Shown here: in pieces, positions 1 to 9,581 of the stretch
How the letters are laid out: every line of letters starts with the position of its first letter
Numbering within the stretch: the stretch's first letter is position 1
NCBI RefSeq assembly: GCF_900002575.1
Contig: NZ_LN650648.1
Coordinates: 558,001-622,000, forward strand
Reading direction: 5' to 3'
DNA: 64,000 bases
Source of the DNA: Romboutsia hominis
GTDB taxonomy: Bacteria; Bacillota; Clostridia; Peptostreptococcales; Peptostreptococcaceae
Made by a program: the position numbers and the translations under genes
The notes under the pieces: model-generated
The model's input: only the letters and a program-made list of their open reading frames with translations
What the model was told of the DNA's origin: nothing
Database searches by the model: none

Positions 1-329
1 GTGATGTTGTTGGATATACTATAAAAACTTTACCTAGCGGATATGGTGGGGTTATGGAAGTTATAGTAGGGATATCAAAAGATGGAAAAATAACAGGAGT
101 AAATATTGGAAATATGGCTGAAACTCCAGGGCTTGGAACGAAAGCAAATGAACCTAATTTTAAAGGGCAATTTAGTGAAAAAGAAGCCAAAGAACTTAGT
201 GTAGTAAAAGGTAGTGCAACAAGTGATAATCAAATAGCTGCGATTTCAGGGGCTACAATAACATCTGAAGCTGTAACTAGGGGAGTTAATGCAGCAATAA
301 AAGTATTTAATGAAAGCTTGAATAAATAG
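1..329 (+). CDS. rnfG: Electron transport complex subunit RnfG, C-terminal part (partial)
   Basis: The reading frame is open from base 3 and runs in from outside the window, so only the last ~108 residues are seen. RnfG is the membrane-anchored, periplasm-facing flavoprotein of the Rnf ferredoxin:NAD oxidoreductase, an ion pump. The visible part is an FMN-binding domain: a GYGG segment, a PGLGTKA segment, and near the C-terminus SGATITS, whose threonine is the site of covalent FMN attachment in this family. rnfE follows after 10 bases, then rnfA and rnfB, the usual clostridial gene order. The ATG at base 54 is internal and not the true start. Confidence 0.95.
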   Translation, partial: DVVGYTIKTLPSGYGGVMEVIVGISKDGKITGVNIGNMAETPGLGTKANEPNFKGQFSEKEAKELSVVKGSATSDNQIAAISGATITSEAVTRGVNAAIKVFNESLNK

Positions 330-339
330 GGGGAAGAAT

Positions 340-933
340 ATGAGATTAGGTAAAATATTCAAAAATGGTTTAATAGATGAAAACCCAGCCTTTGTCCAAG
401 TAATAGGTATGTGTCCAACATTAGCTGTTACAACATCAGCTATAAACGGATTAGGTATGGGATTATCTACAACAGCAGTTTTGATTTGTTCAAATATAGT
501 TGTTTCATTAATTAGAAAGATAGTGCCAGATAAAATAAGAATACCAGCATTTATAGTAGTAATAGCAACGTTTGTTACAATAGTTGGTATGCTTTTAAAG
601 GCATATGTGCCTTCACTTGATAAAGCACTAGGGCTTTTTATACCTTTAATAGTTGTAAACTGTTTAATATTAGCACGTGCAGAAAGTTTTGCATCTAAAA
701 ATGGTTCTGTTGAATCAGCTGTAGATGGATTAGGTATGGGACTTGGGTTTAGTTTAGCATTAACAGTTTTAGGAACTATAAGAGAAATACTTGGAAATGG
801 AAGTATATTTGGAATGAGTATATTTGGAGCTTCATTTGAACCTATATTGCTATTTATACTTCCTCCTGGAGCCTTTTTAACATTAGGTTTTCTTTTAGCA
901 GGATTTAATAAAATAAGAAGTAAAAAAGCGTAG
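340..933 (+). CDS. rnfE: Electron transport complex subunit RnfE
   Basis: This is a 197-residue integral membrane protein of the RnfA/RnfE (NqrD/NqrE) family, part of the membrane core of the Rnf ion-translocating ferredoxin:NAD oxidoreductase. It is almost entirely hydrophobic, with about six predicted membrane segments. It carries the family's short Cys-containing repeats, VIGMCPTL near residue 23 and VVNCLILARAES near residue 107. The ATG is preceded by an AGGGGGAAG ribosome binding site. It lies between rnfG and rnfA with gaps of 10 and 13 bases, so co-transcription is very likely. Confidence 0.96.
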   Translation: MRLGKIFKNGLIDENPAFVQVIGMCPTLAVTTSAINGLGMGLSTTAVLICSNIVVSLIRKIVPDKIRIPAFIVVIATFVTIVGMLLKAYVPSLDKALGLFIPLIVVNCLILARAESFASKNGSVESAVDGLGMGLGFSLALTVLGTIREILGNGSIFGMSIFGASFEPILLFILPPGAFLTLGFLLAGFNKIRSKKA

Positions 934-946
934 GGGGGTGGATTAA

Positions 947-1522
947 ATGAATTTAGTACTTATATTTTTAAGTGTAGTTCTTGTTAATAACGTTATAACA
1001 AGTCAGTTTTTAGGTATATGTCCATTCTTAGGAGTTTCTAAAAAAGTTGATACTGCATTAGGTATGGGAGCAGCAGTTACTTTTGTTTTAACATTAGCAT
1101 CAATAATAACATACTTTATACAAGAACTATTGGTTATAACTAATAATGAATTTTTACAAACTATAGCGTTTATACTAGTCATAGCATCTATAGTTCAATT
1201 TGTTGAGATGGTAATACAAAAAATGAGTCCAGCCTTATATCAAGCGTTAGGTGTATTTTTACCATTAATAACAACTAACTGTGCAGTTTTAGGTATAGCT
1301 TTAGTGAATGTAAATGAGGGGTATAACTTAATTGAAACTATAGTTAACGGATTTGGTGCAGGTATAGGATTTACATTAGCTATAGTATTATTTGCGGGAA
1401 TAAGAGAGAGATTAGAACTAGCAGATATACCAGAAAGTTTTAAAGGGTTCCCTATAACACTTATATCAGCAAGTTTAATGTCTATTGCTTTTTTAGGATT
1501 TGCTGGATTAATAAAGTTATAA
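947..1522 (+). CDS. rnfA: Electron transport complex subunit RnfA
   Basis: RnfA (191 residues) is the second member of the homologous RnfA/RnfE pair and forms the Rnf membrane core with RnfD and RnfE. It shows the same inverted-topology pattern, with GICPFLGV near residue 23 and TTNCAVLGIAL near residue 109. In this family the two half-repeat cysteines ligate an iron-sulfur cluster within the membrane. About six membrane segments are visible. The GGGGGGTGG ribosome binding site is strong. It sits 13 bases after rnfE and 15 bases before rnfB. Confidence 0.96.
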   Translation: MNLVLIFLSVVLVNNVITSQFLGICPFLGVSKKVDTALGMGAAVTFVLTLASIITYFIQELLVITNNEFLQTIAFILVIASIVQFVEMVIQKMSPALYQALGVFLPLITTNCAVLGIALVNVNEGYNLIETIVNGFGAGIGFTLAIVLFAGIRERLELADIPESFKGFPITLISASLMSIAFLGFAGLIKL

Positions 1523-1537
1523 AATAGGGGGGATAAT

Positions 1538-2509
1538 ATGTCTATACTTAATTCGATTTTTGTTTTAGGAGGTATGGGACTTATATTTGGAGCAATACTT
1601 GCATATGCTTCTAAAAAGTTTTATGTTGAGGTAGATGAAAGAGTTGAAAAAATATTAAGTATACTTCCAGGAGCTAATTGTGGAGGATGTGGATTTCCAG
1701 GATGTGGGGGATTAGCAAATGCAATAGTAGAAGGAAATGCCCCTGTAAATGGATGTCCTGTTGGAGGTTCTGATTGTTCTTTAAAAATAGGAGAAATAAT
1801 GGGAATATCATCTCAAGAAGGTGAGAAAGAAGTAGCAAAGGTTATATGTAAAGGAAGATGTGATGTAGCAAAAGATAAATATACATATGAAGGTATTTAT
1901 GACTGCAGATCAGCAGCTACATTGAACTCTGGAGCTAAATTATGCAAATATGGATGTTTAGGTCTTGGAACATGTAAAGATTATTGTAAATTTGGTGCTA
2001 TATCTATAATAGATGGATTAGCAGTAATAGATGAAGAAAAATGTGTAATGTGTGGAAAATGTATTGAAGTTTGTCCAAAGGGAATAATATCGAAAAAGCC
2101 AGCAAAACAAGAAATTGTAGTTGAATGTAACAGTAAAGATTTTGGAAAAGAAGTTAAGGAAAAATGTAGTGCTGGATGTATAGGATGTGGAATTTGTGCT
2201 AAGGCATGTAAATTTGATGCAATAGAATTTGAAAATAAAATTGCTAAAGTAAACTATGATAAATGTGTAGGGTGTATGGTATGTGTTGAAAAATGTCCAA
2301 CCAAAGTTATACAAGGTAGCTTAGAAAATAGAAAAAAAGTTATGATAGAAGAAAGCTTATGTATAGGTTGTACTATTTGTAAAAAGCAATGCAAGTTTGA
2401 CGCCATAGAAGGTGAATTAAAAGGTAAGCATAAAGTTGATAAGGAAAAATGCGTTGGATGTCATTTATGCTTAGAAAAATGTCCTAAAAAGGCTATTAAA
2501 ACTATATAA
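1538..2509 (+). CDS. rnfB: Electron transport complex subunit RnfB, multi-cluster ferredoxin
   Basis: RnfB (323 residues) accepts electrons from reduced ferredoxin for the Rnf complex. Residues ~5-25 form a membrane anchor. Next is the 4Fe-4S domain with CGGCGFPGC and a later cysteine near residue 74. The C-terminal two thirds carry at least five CxxCxxCxxxC ferredoxin motifs (CVMCGKC, CIGCGIC, CVGCMVC, CIGCTIC, CVGCHLC), plus a divergent cysteine group around residues 136-150. This many clusters is typical of clostridial RnfB and exceeds the proteobacterial form. It is the last gene of the operon and is followed at once by a strong terminator. Confidence 0.96.
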   Translation: MSILNSIFVLGGMGLIFGAILAYASKKFYVEVDERVEKILSILPGANCGGCGFPGCGGLANAIVEGNAPVNGCPVGGSDCSLKIGEIMGISSQEGEKEVAKVICKGRCDVAKDKYTYEGIYDCRSAATLNSGAKLCKYGCLGLGTCKDYCKFGAISIIDGLAVIDEEKCVMCGKCIEVCPKGIISKKPAKQEIVVECNSKDFGKEVKEKCSAGCIGCGICAKACKFDAIEFENKIAKVNYDKCVGCMVCVEKCPTKVIQGSLENRKKVMIEESLCIGCTICKKQCKFDAIEGELKGKHKVDKEKCVGCHLCLEKCPKKAIKTI

Positions 2510-2521
2510 TATGGATAAGAT

Positions 2522-2554
2522 AAAGGTATGGTTTTTTCCATACCTTTATTTTTT
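2522..2554 (+). terminator. Rho-independent terminator of the rnf operon
   Basis: A 10-bp perfect stem (AAAGGTATGG with CCATACCTTT) around a six-T loop is followed by ATTTTTTA, 13 bases after the rnfB stop. Confidence 0.93.
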
Positions 2555-2706
2555 ATGGAATTATAATAAATTTATAAATAAATAAAATCTACTCATTGAA
2601 ATATAACAATTATGTTACAAAAATCGTTCGACATTTGTGTTGAATTTTTTACAATATAATGATAGACTAAATAAGTACAATTCTAAGTACCAAATGAGGT
2701 GATAAA

Positions 2707-3291
2707 ATGAATATAATCTTAGCATCAGCATCTCCTAGAAGGAAAGAAATTCTAGAAAATATCAACGTAAAATTTGATATAGTTAAAAGTGATATAGATG
2801 AGGTTATATTAGAGGATGAGTTACCACCTCAAGTGGTAATGAGACTTGCATTTGAGAAAAGTATGGATGTAGCAAAATCTAATCAGGAGTCTTTGGTTAT
2901 AGGAGCAGATACAATTGTTGTGTTTAATAACACAATATTAGGGAAACCAAAGGACAAAGAAGATGCTAGAAATACTATTAAGTTATTATCTGGAAATACT
3001 CATGAAGTAATAACAGGTATTAGTTTAATTAATTTAAGTGCAAATAAAAAAATAATCGATTATGTAGTTAGTAAAGTTAAATTTAAGGACTTATCAGAAG
3101 ATGATATAAATGATTATATTAATACTGGTGAGTCATTAGATAAAGCTGGAGCATATGGAATTCAAGGGTATGGATCATTACTAATTGAGGAGATACAAGG
3201 TGATTACTTCAATATAGTTGGATTACCTATATCAAAGTTAAGTGATTTAGTCAAAATGCACTTTGATATAAACTTTTTTTATGGAGGATGA
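2707..3291 (+). CDS. maf: Maf-family nucleoside triphosphate pyrophosphatase
   Basis: Maf proteins hydrolyse non-canonical or pyrimidine nucleoside triphosphates (dTTP, UTP, modified bases) to the monophosphate and have been linked to septum formation. The 194-residue product starts with the signature ASASPRRKEIL. It also has the GADTIV motif near residue 66 with the catalytic aspartate, and GKPKDKEDA after it. The start is ATG with GAGGTGAT just upstream. It heads a run of genes (radC, mreBCD, PBP2, min) and overlaps the translation signal of radC: the GGAGG within its last codons is well placed for the next gene. Confidence 0.95.
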   Translation: MNIILASASPRRKEILENINVKFDIVKSDIDEVILEDELPPQVVMRLAFEKSMDVAKSNQESLVIGADTIVVFNNTILGKPKDKEDARNTIKLLSGNTHEVITGISLINLSANKKIIDYVVSKVKFKDLSEDDINDYINTGESLDKAGAYGIQGYGSLLIEEIQGDYFNIVGLPISKLSDLVKMHFDINFFYGG

Positions 3292-3320
3292 TATAACTGA
3301 AGGACTCTTTTGATGTTAAA

Positions 3321-3995
3321 ATGACTTTAAAGAATATGACATTAGAAGAAAGACCTAGAGAAAAGATGCTTGTTAAAGGAGAAAAATGCTTATCTAATTC
3401 AGAGTTGTTAGCAATTATTATCCGAACAGGCACTAAATCAAAAAATGCTATTGAATTAGCTAATTATATCATAAATAAAGACACTCAAGGTATAAGATAC
3501 CTAAAGGATATGACCATAGAAGAGTTATGTGAAATAGATGGAGTAGGACTATCTAAAGCAACGCAAATAAAGGCAGCGCTAGAACTAGGGTCTAGAATCG
3601 CTAGTTTTAAGCCTAGTCGATATAAGGTAAAAAACCCTTGGGATATATACAAGTATTATATGGATATTTTAAGATATGAAAAGCAAGAGGTTTTTAAGGT
3701 GGTTCTTTTAAATACGAAAAATGAAATAATATCAGATGTAGAAGTATCAAAAGGTACTTTAAATTCTTCTTTAGTACATCCAAGAGATGTATTTAGAGAG
3801 GCTATAAAACGAAGTACAAATAAGATAATTCTAATGCACAATCATCCATCTGGTTCTGTCGAGCCATCAAATGAAGATAAAAACATTACATCAAGACTTA
3901 TTAAGTGCGGAGAACTAATAGGAATAGAAGTAATAGATCATATAATCATAGGTGACGGATTATATTTTAGCTTTAAAGAGAGTATGATAATCTAA
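3321..3995 (+). CDS. radC: RadC/DUF2466 family protein with JAMM metal-binding motif
   Basis: The 224-residue product begins with the family's ERPREKM segment, has an HhH-like region ([15 protein letters not shown], residues ~73-87), and ends with a JAMM-type domain. The [14 protein letters not shown] motif near residue 173 supplies the metal ligands. Despite its name, a DNA repair role for RadC is not established. The start is uncertain. The ATG used here lacks a good ribosome binding site, while an in-frame CTG at 3297 lies 9 bases after a GGAGG and would add eight residues. It lies directly upstream of mreB, as in many Firmicutes. Confidence 0.93.
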   Translation: MTLKNMTLEERPREKMLVKGEKCLSNSELLAIIIRTGTKSKNAIELANYIINKDTQGIRYLKDMTIEELCEIDGVGLSKATQIKAALELGSRIASFKPSRYKVKNPWDIYKYYMDILRYEKQEVFKVVLLNTKNEIISDVEVSKGTLNSSLVHPRDVFREAIKRSTNKIILMHNHPSGSVEPSNEDKNITSRLIKCGELIGIEVIDHIIIGDGLYFSFKESMII

Positions 3996-4024
3996 TTGGA
4001 TATAGTAAGGAAGGAGAATTAAGT

Positions 4025-5101
4025 ATGTCTAAGGAAAAAAAAGAAAAAAAAGAGAAAAAAGGGTTAATGTCGATGTTTGGATTTAAAAAGATGACAAAGG
4101 ATATGGGTATAGATTTAGGTACAGCAAATACTTTAGTTTATATAAAAGGACAAGGTATAGTAGTAAGAGAACCATCTGTTGTTGCTATAAGAGATGATAG
4201 CAAGGAAGTTTTAGCAGTTGGAGAAGAAGCTAAAAAGATGATAGGTAGAACACCAGGTAATATAGTAGCTATAAGACCTATGAAAGATGGGGTTATAGCT
4301 GATTTTGATGTTACATCAGCAATGCTTAGTTACTTTATACAAAAAGCAGCAGCTAAAAAGGGTGTAGTAAGTCCTAGAATAGCAATATGTGTACCTTATG
4401 GCGTTACAGAAGTAGAAAAAAGAGCTATAGAAGAAGCTGCAAGACAAGCAGGAGCAAGGGATGCATACTTAATAGAAGAACCTATGGCAGCTGCTATAGG
4501 AGCTGGTCTTAGAGTTGAAGAGCCAGAAGGAAATATGGTTGTAGATATCGGTGGAGGTACTACTGAAATAGCTGTTATATCTTTAGGAGGTATAGTTACT
4601 GCTAAGTCAATAAGAATTGGTGGGGACGAGTTTGATGAGTCTATAGTAGCATATGTTAAAAAAGAATATAACTTAGCTATAGGGGAAAGAACAGCTGAAG
4701 ATGTTAAAATAAGCATAGGATCAACATTTAAAGGTGATCAAGAAACTAATATGCAAATAAGAGGTAGAGACTTAATATCAGGTCTTCCTAAAACAATAGA
4801 AATAGGATCAGCAGAAGTTAGAGATGCTTTAAAAGAGCCTATAAACTCAATAGTAGATGCGATAAAATCAACTTTAGAAAAGACACCACCAGAATTAGCA
4901 TCAGACATAATGGAAAATGGAATAATGTTAACTGGAGGGGGAGCATTACTTAGAGGTCTTGATAAGTTAGTTAAACAAGAAACAGGCATGCCTGTTACAA
5001 TAGCAGAAAGCCCACTAGATTGTGTTGCTTTAGGTACTGGTAAATCAGTAGAAGACCAAGAAATATTTGAAAAAGTATTAATGATGAATGCAAGAAAGTA
5101 A
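4025..5101 (+). CDS. mreB: Rod shape-determining actin homologue MreB
   Basis: MreB polymerises under the membrane and guides lateral peptidoglycan synthesis. The 358-residue protein has the phosphate-1 motif GIDLGTANT (residues ~28-36), the phosphate-2 motif [13 protein letters not shown] (~172-184) and the adenosine motif [12 protein letters not shown] near residue 303. The first 20 residues are unusually rich in lysine and glutamate ahead of the actin fold; a positively charged N-terminus may help membrane contact. The ribosome binding site is AAGGAGAA. It is followed by mreC, mreD and PBP2, the standard elongasome operon. Confidence 0.97.
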   Translation: MSKEKKEKKEKKGLMSMFGFKKMTKDMGIDLGTANTLVYIKGQGIVVREPSVVAIRDDSKEVLAVGEEAKKMIGRTPGNIVAIRPMKDGVIADFDVTSAMLSYFIQKAAAKKGVVSPRIAICVPYGVTEVEKRAIEEAARQAGARDAYLIEEPMAAAIGAGLRVEEPEGNMVVDIGGGTTEIAVISLGGIVTAKSIRIGGDEFDESIVAYVKKEYNLAIGERTAEDVKISIGSTFKGDQETNMQIRGRDLISGLPKTIEIGSAEVRDALKEPINSIVDAIKSTLEKTPPELASDIMENGIMLTGGGALLRGLDKLVKQETGMPVTIAESPLDCVALGTGKSVEDQEIFEKVLMMNARK

Positions 5102-5120
5102 TTAAAAGTTGGTGATATCT

Positions 5121-6008
5121 TTGAGATTTGATAACAATAAAAAAGGGAAGAAAAAGATCAACGTTAAAGTGATAGCAACAGGAACTGTTGCTATCACTTT
5201 AATTGGAATTATAGGAATATCAATAGGTAAATTTTCAGGTAGAAATCCAATAGGTCCTGGACCTATTTTAGATGCTGTATCTGCTGTAGAATCGACATTT
5301 AATAAAGGTTTTAAATTCCTAGGTGATGGCCTTGGTGATCTAATTAATTATAAGAAAAATGCTAATAAAATAGATAAGCTAGAAAAAGAAAAGAATGAGT
5401 TAAAATTAGAAATAGCTGAATTGAATAAAAAACTAGATGAAGTAGAATCACTAGAAAGTTTAAAAAAATCATTAAACTTTATAGACGAAAAGTACGAAGC
5501 TAAGTCTGTAGCAGCTAGTGTTGTCTCAAAAAATGATGGCAATTGGTACGAAAGTTTTGTACTAAGCGCTGGTAGTGCAGATGGAGTTAAAAAAGATAGT
5601 TTAGTAGTAAATGGTAATGGTTTAGTTGGTATGGTATATGAAGTTTCTAAAAACTATAGCAAAGCAGTTTCATTACTTGATAGTAAATCATCAGTAAGTT
5701 TTAGACTATTAAAAGACTCTAAATTTAAAGGCGTATTAACTCAAAACTCTACTTTAGATAATAAGGAAAACTACAAAAATAAAGGATATTTATATGGATA
5801 TATGTTTGATAGTAATTATGATGTAATCCCAGGAGATGTAATTGTAACATCAGGGCTTGGGTTATATCCAGAAGGTATACCTATAGGTGAAGTTGATAAA
5901 GTTATAGATGACAAGAATAAATCTATGAAATCTGTAGTTGTTAAACCTTATGCTGATTTTAAAAATATAGATGATGTTAAAATCATTGAACCTAGAAATA
6001 TAAGATAA
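5121..6008 (+). CDS. mreC: Rod shape-determining protein MreC
   Basis: MreC is a bitopic membrane protein that links MreB, MreD and the elongation PBP. I chose the TTG at 5121 because GGTGAT sits four bases upstream; an in-frame TTG at 5109 lacks such a site. The product is about 295 residues: a basic N-terminus, one membrane segment (~17-38), a coiled coil (~75-110) and the beta-rich extracytoplasmic MreC domain, with VVSKNDGNWYESF and SGLGLYPEGIPIGEV typical of the family. It is 19 bases from mreB and 14 from mreD. Confidence 0.95.
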   Translation: MRFDNNKKGKKKINVKVIATGTVAITLIGIIGISIGKFSGRNPIGPGPILDAVSAVESTFNKGFKFLGDGLGDLINYKKNANKIDKLEKEKNELKLEIAELNKKLDEVESLESLKKSLNFIDEKYEAKSVAASVVSKNDGNWYESFVLSAGSADGVKKDSLVVNGNGLVGMVYEVSKNYSKAVSLLDSKSSVSFRLLKDSKFKGVLTQNSTLDNKENYKNKGYLYGYMFDSNYDVIPGDVIVTSGLGLYPEGIPIGEVDKVIDDKNKSMKSVVVKPYADFKNIDDVKIIEPRNIR

Positions 6009-6022
6009 AGGAGACTATAGAT

Positions 6023-6511
6023 ATGAAAAGAGTTTTACTTTGTCTTTTAGGTATTTTGTTAGTTATAGTAGAAGGTAGTGTTACTAACTATATAAATATA
6101 TTTAGCGTGAGCTTTAATATAGTAATAATATATATGACTATTATATCTCTGTATTTAGATGAATTAGAAGCAGGTATAATAGGTGCTATAGTAGGTTTAA
6201 CTAAAGATATAGCCGTAGGTGGAATATTTGGAGTTAATGGTTTAATATTATTTTTAACTTCTTACACAATAAGCCATTTAAAAGATAAAATATACAAGGA
6301 AAGTAGTATGACTATATTTGCGCTAGTTTTTTTAACTACGCTAGTTGATTCTATTGTAAATATAGCAACCACTATCTTGGTTTATAATAGCTATGGAATA
6401 GTTAAGTTACTGATTGTAGGAATTTTAATAATGCCTACTTTAAATAGCCTTTTAAGTATTATTTTATACAAAATATCTAAAAAATCTATATTAAAACTAA
6501 AAGAAGATTAG
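6023..6511 (+). CDS. mreD: Rod shape-determining protein MreD
   Basis: This 162-residue integral membrane protein has five to six hydrophobic segments, the size and topology of MreD. MreD works with MreC and PBP2 in cell elongation. Sequence conservation in the family is low, so the assignment rests mainly on topology and on its position between mreC and the class B PBP gene. The ATG follows an AAAGGAGAC site 14 bases after mreC. Confidence 0.93.
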   Translation: MKRVLLCLLGILLVIVEGSVTNYINIFSVSFNIVIIYMTIISLYLDELEAGIIGAIVGLTKDIAVGGIFGVNGLILFLTSYTISHLKDKIYKESSMTIFALVFLTTLVDSIVNIATTILVYNSYGIVKLLIVGILIMPTLNSLLSIILYKISKKSILKLKED

Positions 6512-6522
6512 TTGGTGATTTA

Positions 6523-9522
6523 ATGGAGAAAAACAAAAAGATAGATAGATTATTGATAATAAAGAGAATCATCATATGTGTATTTATAGTTATTTCCTTT
6601 AAAATATTATATATGACTATTTTTAGACATGACTATTATAAAGAATTAGCTGAAAATAAGACATATAAGGAATTACCTATAAAAGCTCCAAGGGGAGAAA
6701 TAAGAGATAGATATGGACGTCTAATTGCAGGAAATAAAAATTTATTTACTGTACAAGTATCTGCAGATGGTATAAGCAAAAAAGGCGCAGATGGTAAGCC
6801 TATGGCTAATGAAATATCATTAGACATAATTAATCTTTTAGAGTCTAATAAAGAGCAATATATAGATGAATTCCCTATATACTTTAAAAATGGTAAATTC
6901 TATTATACGTTTGATGATAAAATAGATAAATACAAAGAAGAAGAAGGTATACCAAAAGAATTAAATGCTAAAGAAAGTTTCTACTTTATTGTAGATAAGC
7001 TAATTAGTGAAGGTGTACTTACGAAAGAAGATAGAAATTTAGACCCTAGTAAGCTACAAAAAAAGCTTAATGAAAATGGAGAATATCCTCCTATACTTGT
7101 AAGTAAATGGATGTTTACTGAAGAAAAGAATAAAAAAGATTGGTTAGAAAGCTATAAAATAAAAAATCCTGATATTAGTGCTAAAAATGCATTTAGAGAT
7201 ATTAGAAATGACTATAAGATAGACCCTAAGCTAAGTAATACGGACGCTAGAAAAATACTTATAGTTAGAGACCTTATAAAATCTCAAGGTTATTCTAGAT
7301 ATAATCCAGTTACCATTGCAAAAGATATAAATCAAAATACAATATCTCAAATTGAGGAAAAAGGAATGGAACTTCCAGGGGTATCTGTGGCAGTAGAGCC
7401 AGTTAGATATTACCCAGAAACAAATTTAGCTTCTCACATAATAGGTCATATGGGTAAAATGCCATATAATCAAGAAGAGAAATATCTAAATCCTGAAAAA
7501 GAAGGTAAAAAGTACTCAAAGGGAGATACAGTAGGTATAACTGGTGTTGAAAAGAGTTATGAAGAGAAGCTTAAAGGTGTTGATGGGCATAAAAAAGTTC
7601 AAGTAGATGCACTAGGTAGAGTAACAAAAGAACTAGATGTACAAGAACCGCAATCAGGAGATACTGTATATCTAAGTATAGATAAAGACCTACAAGAAGT
7701 AGCTCAAGATGTATTAAAGAGAACTATAGATGTAGCTAGAACAGCAGGAACTTTCAAAAGTCCTTTTGGAAATAAAAGTTTTTCACAAGCTGCACCTCGT
7801 GCAAATTCAGGAGCTGTAGTAGCTATAGATGTAAAAACTGGGGATGTATTAGCTATGGCTAGTTATCCAGATTACGATCCTAATAAATTTGTAAATGGTA
7901 TATCTTATGAAGACTATGAAAAATTACAACCTAAAAATAAAAATGATGTACTAGCACCTAACGCTCAAGTAAACTTAGCTACTCAAGGGGTATTCCAACC
8001 AGGTTCTACATTTAAAATGGTTACAGGTATGGCAGCTATAGATAATGGAATGAATCCAAATTACACAATAAATGATCCAGGTGTTATAATGCTTGGAAAT
8101 AGACCATTTGCCGATTATGTATGGCATAAGTCAAGAAGTAATCATGGAGCAACAAATTTATACAAAGCTATACAAGAATCATGTAATATCTACTTCTACA
8201 CAATTGGTAGTGGTGAAAATAGAGTAGGTGGGAAAGACCCTAATGTAAAAATAGGTCCAAATGATACTCTTAAATATGCTAAATTATTTGGATTAGATGA
8301 TTATACAGGTCTTAATGACGAAATAGATGAAAAAAAGGGTAGTGTACCAAGTATAGAAACTAAATTAAAATCAGCTAAAGCTTTACTTAGAACATTTTTA
8401 GAGAAAGAAATGAAAAATAAGTTTACTGATATAACTAAGGAAAAGAATGAAGCTGAGTATGAAAAAAGAATAGATGAAATTGTTAGTTGGGCAGACGAAC
8501 CAACTACAGTCACTAGAGGTGAAGCTATTGAAAGGCTTGCTAAGTTAAATGTTAAAGAAAAAGACATAGAGCCTTTAGCTGATGAAATAGTGTTTAATCA
8601 CTTAAAATTTGCTAAATGGAGTATAGCAGATACATTTAACTTATCTATAGGACAAGGTGAGAATCAATATACGCCAGCTCAAATGGCAAGATATACTGCA
8701 GCCATAGCAAATGGTGGTGATTTAGTTGATTTATCAGTTATAAATAGAGTTGTACCTAGTGATTATAAATCTGTTGATATTGATGAAAATAAAAAAGAAA
8801 AGATACCATTTAAAAATAGTGAAAATCTAAAGCATATAACTGAAGGTATGAAGAGAGTTACGACTTCAAGTTCTGTTAAGAGTTTATTTAAGAACTTCCC
8901 TGTTAGTGTAGCAGCAAAAACAGGAACAGCTGAAAAAAGTGGTAAGATACCTACAGAAAATGAGGTTGATTATTTAAAAAGCCATATGGGATCTTATGGA
9001 GTGGCTTTAGATCAAGCGCTAAGTCTTGCGGAAACTCTTAAAGAGGGAAGAGAGCAAGAGTTATCAGAGGAAAGAGAAAAAGAATTAAAAGAAGAACTAA
9101 AATCTAAAGATATAACTGAAGAAAGAAAGAAAGAAATAGAAGAAGAATTAAAAGAAGGTGTAAGCGTTAAATTAGATAAAAATGATGATAAAATAAACGC
9201 TGCATACCTAAGAAAAGCTATAAAACAATTAAACCCTAAAATAACAGATAAAGAAATAGATAGATATAAAGCAGATTATGATTCTTTTGCATGGAGTGTA
9301 GGGTTTGCACCAGCAGATGATCCAGAGATAGCAGTTGTATGTATGATACCTCAAGGTGATTCAAGTACTTATGCAATGTTACCTGTAAGAGAGTTAATAG
9401 GAACATATCTTGGATTGACAGATGATTATTTAGCAGCTAATAAAGGTACTGCCAAGAAAGAAGAAAGTAGTAATAAATCGAATAATGATGATATAAATTT
9501 TGCTTCTCAGATGAAAAAATAA
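6523..9522 (+). CDS. mrdA: Class B penicillin-binding protein 2 (elongation transpeptidase) with large insertions
   Basis: This peptidoglycan D,D-transpeptidase is the catalytic partner of RodA in sidewall synthesis. It has one N-terminal membrane segment (~12-34), a PBP dimerisation domain beginning at APRGEIRDRYGR, and the transpeptidase domain. Its active-site motifs are S495-T-F-K, S553-C-N and K799-T-G. At 999 residues it is far longer than E. coli PBP2 (~630). Extra sequence lies at ~130-240, ~600-680, and a Glu/Lys-rich coiled-coil-like stretch between KTG and the following strand (WSVGFAP, ~924). A similarly long PBP2 occurs in C. difficile. The mre operon context supports the elongation role. 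Confidence 0.95.
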   Translation: MEKNKKIDRLLIIKRIIICVFIVISFKILYMTIFRHDYYKELAENKTYKELPIKAPRGEIRDRYGRLIAGNKNLFTVQVSADGISKKGADGKPMANEISLDIINLLESNKEQYIDEFPIYFKNGKFYYTFDDKIDKYKEEEGIPKELNAKESFYFIVDKLISEGVLTKEDRNLDPSKLQKKLNENGEYPPILVSKWMFTEEKNKKDWLESYKIKNPDISAKNAFRDIRNDYKIDPKLSNTDARKILIVRDLIKSQGYSRYNPVTIAKDINQNTISQIEEKGMELPGVSVAVEPVRYYPETNLASHIIGHMGKMPYNQEEKYLNPEKEGKKYSKGDTVGITGVEKSYEEKLKGVDGHKKVQVDALGRVTKELDVQEPQSGDTVYLSIDKDLQEVAQDVLKRTIDVARTAGTFKSPFGNKSFSQAAPRANSGAVVAIDVKTGDVLAMASYPDYDPNKFVNGISYEDYEKLQPKNKNDVLAPNAQVNLATQGVFQPGSTFKMVTGMAAIDNGMNPNYTINDPGVIMLGNRPFADYVWHKSRSNHGATNLYKAIQESCNIYFYTIGSGENRVGGKDPNVKIGPNDTLKYAKLFGLDDYTGLNDEIDEKKGSVPSIETKLKSAKALLRTFLEKEMKNKFTDITKEKNEAEYEKRIDEIVSWADEPTTVTRGEAIERLAKLNVKEKDIEPLADEIVFNHLKFAKWSIADTFNLSIGQGENQYTPAQMARYTAAIANGGDLVDLSVINRVVPSDYKSVDIDENKKEKIPFKNSENLKHITEGMKRVTTSSSVKSLFKNFPVSVAAKTGTAEKSGKIPTENEVDYLKSHMGSYGVALDQALSLAETLKEGREQELSEEREKELKEELKSKDITEERKKEIEEELKEGVSVKLDKNDDKINAAYLRKAIKQLNPKITDKEIDRYKADYDSFAWSVGFAPADDPEIAVVCMIPQGDSSTYAMLPVRELIGTYLGLTDDYLAANKGTAKKEESSNKSNNDDINFASQMKK

Positions 9523-9581
9523 GAGGAAAAAAATATTTTTTGAAGAATATATAAAAATGATACATTACTCTGGAGGTTGTT

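Noticed and set aside
4396-4989. Long minus-strand frames opposite mreB
   Set aside because: They are shadows of a well-conserved gene and lack ribosome binding sites. Similar antisense frames opposite rnfB, obg, sdaA and other genes were dropped for the same reason.
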